Source: Armatimonadota bacterium (GTDB taxonomy: Bacteria > Armatimonadota > Zipacnadia > Zipacnadales > UBA11051). From it: DNA of 5,890 nucleotides. Below are positions 5,823 through 5,890 of the stretch, piece after piece. Position numbers and translations under genes: made by a program. The notes under the pieces were generated by a model. That model was not told the origin of the DNA, made no database searches, and saw only the letters and a program-made list of their open reading frames with translations. Within the stretch, counting starts at the first letter, position 1. Every line of letters begins with the position of its first letter. Where the stretch lies: NCBI GenBank assembly GCA_030612305.1, contig JAUWOG010000166.1, forward strand, positions 1 to 5,890, given 5' to 3'.

Positions 5823-5890
5823 ATGTCCAAGCGCAAATCAACGTTGCTGCGCCTCATCAAGCTCTCGTTCCGCAAGAGACTCCGCCATTC
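5823..5890 (+). CDS. Start of an unidentified gene (3' partial)
   Basis: From ATG 5823 the frame reads MSKRKSTLLRLIKLSFRKRL and stays open to the right edge, 22 full codons. Third codon positions are mostly G or C, as in the other genes of the window, while the competing frame from ATG 5747 has a weaker bias and an odd Gln/Ala/Pro-rich product. AAGGAAG (5804-5810) lies 12 bases upstream, a rather long distance. The frame is open back to 5715, so a TTG at 5760 is another possible start. The basic, amphipathic start would suit a membrane protein such as a transporter, but too little is visible to name it. Confidence 0.5.
   Translation, partial: MSKRKSTLLRLIKLSFRKRLRH

Noticed and set aside
5747..5890. 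Open frame from ATG 5747 to the right edge as the downstream gene
   Set aside because: Third positions are poorer in G/C than in the 5823 frame, the product is Gln/Ala/Pro-rich, and the nearest GGAG is 12 bases away. The 5823 frame reads as a more natural protein start, though this is not certain.

Overview
The window is bacterial, GC-rich and densely coded, with every supported gene on the + strand. The gene set is a secreted heparinase-like enzyme, then NadD, a LytR-CpsA-Psr (LCP) envelope protein, RsfS, a TPR/membrane protein and a cold-shock protein. The neighbourhood nadD - LCP - rsfS is familiar from Firmicutes and several poorly cultured Gram-positive-like or monoderm/diderm phyla. Together with the high GC and the polysaccharide-lyase-like enzyme, it makes an environmental lineage such as Armatimonadota plausible. 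That placement is a guess from composition and context, not a phylogenetic result.

Layout. Positions 2-2119 hold the 3' majority of a heparinase II/III-like gene whose start lies upstream of the window. A 111-base gap (2120-2230) carries a hairpin and a good sigma-70 type promoter (TTGCAA, 17 bases, extended -10 TGC-TAGAAT). Four genes follow in one direction: nadD (2231-2830), an LCP-family gene (2881-4143), rsfS (4195-4551, TTG start) and a TPR plus membrane-segment gene (4544-5260, overlapping rsfS by 8 bases). They look like one operon driven from the promoter in front of nadD. A cold-shock gene (5348-5614, GTG start) follows with its own -35 element. A 208-base non-coding stretch (5615-5822) has a probable terminator and an overlapping alternative hairpin. 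The first bases of a further gene (from about 5823) run off the right edge.

How the parts fit. The core operon is housekeeping: NAD synthesis (NadD), attachment of glycopolymers to the cell wall or a related envelope task (LCP), ribosome silencing under starvation (RsfS), and an uncharacterised membrane protein with TPR repeats. The cold-shock protein is an RNA chaperone with a short acidic tail. The lyase-like gene upstream is probably unrelated in function and belongs to a separate, carbohydrate-related transcription unit.

I see no mobile element, CRISPR array, tRNA, rRNA or defence system. The items most worth a second look are the csp leader, where a possible hairpin would mask the ribosome binding site only in read-through transcripts; the mutually exclusive hairpins after csp; the promoter that decides the nadD start; and the TPR/membrane protein coupled to rsfS.
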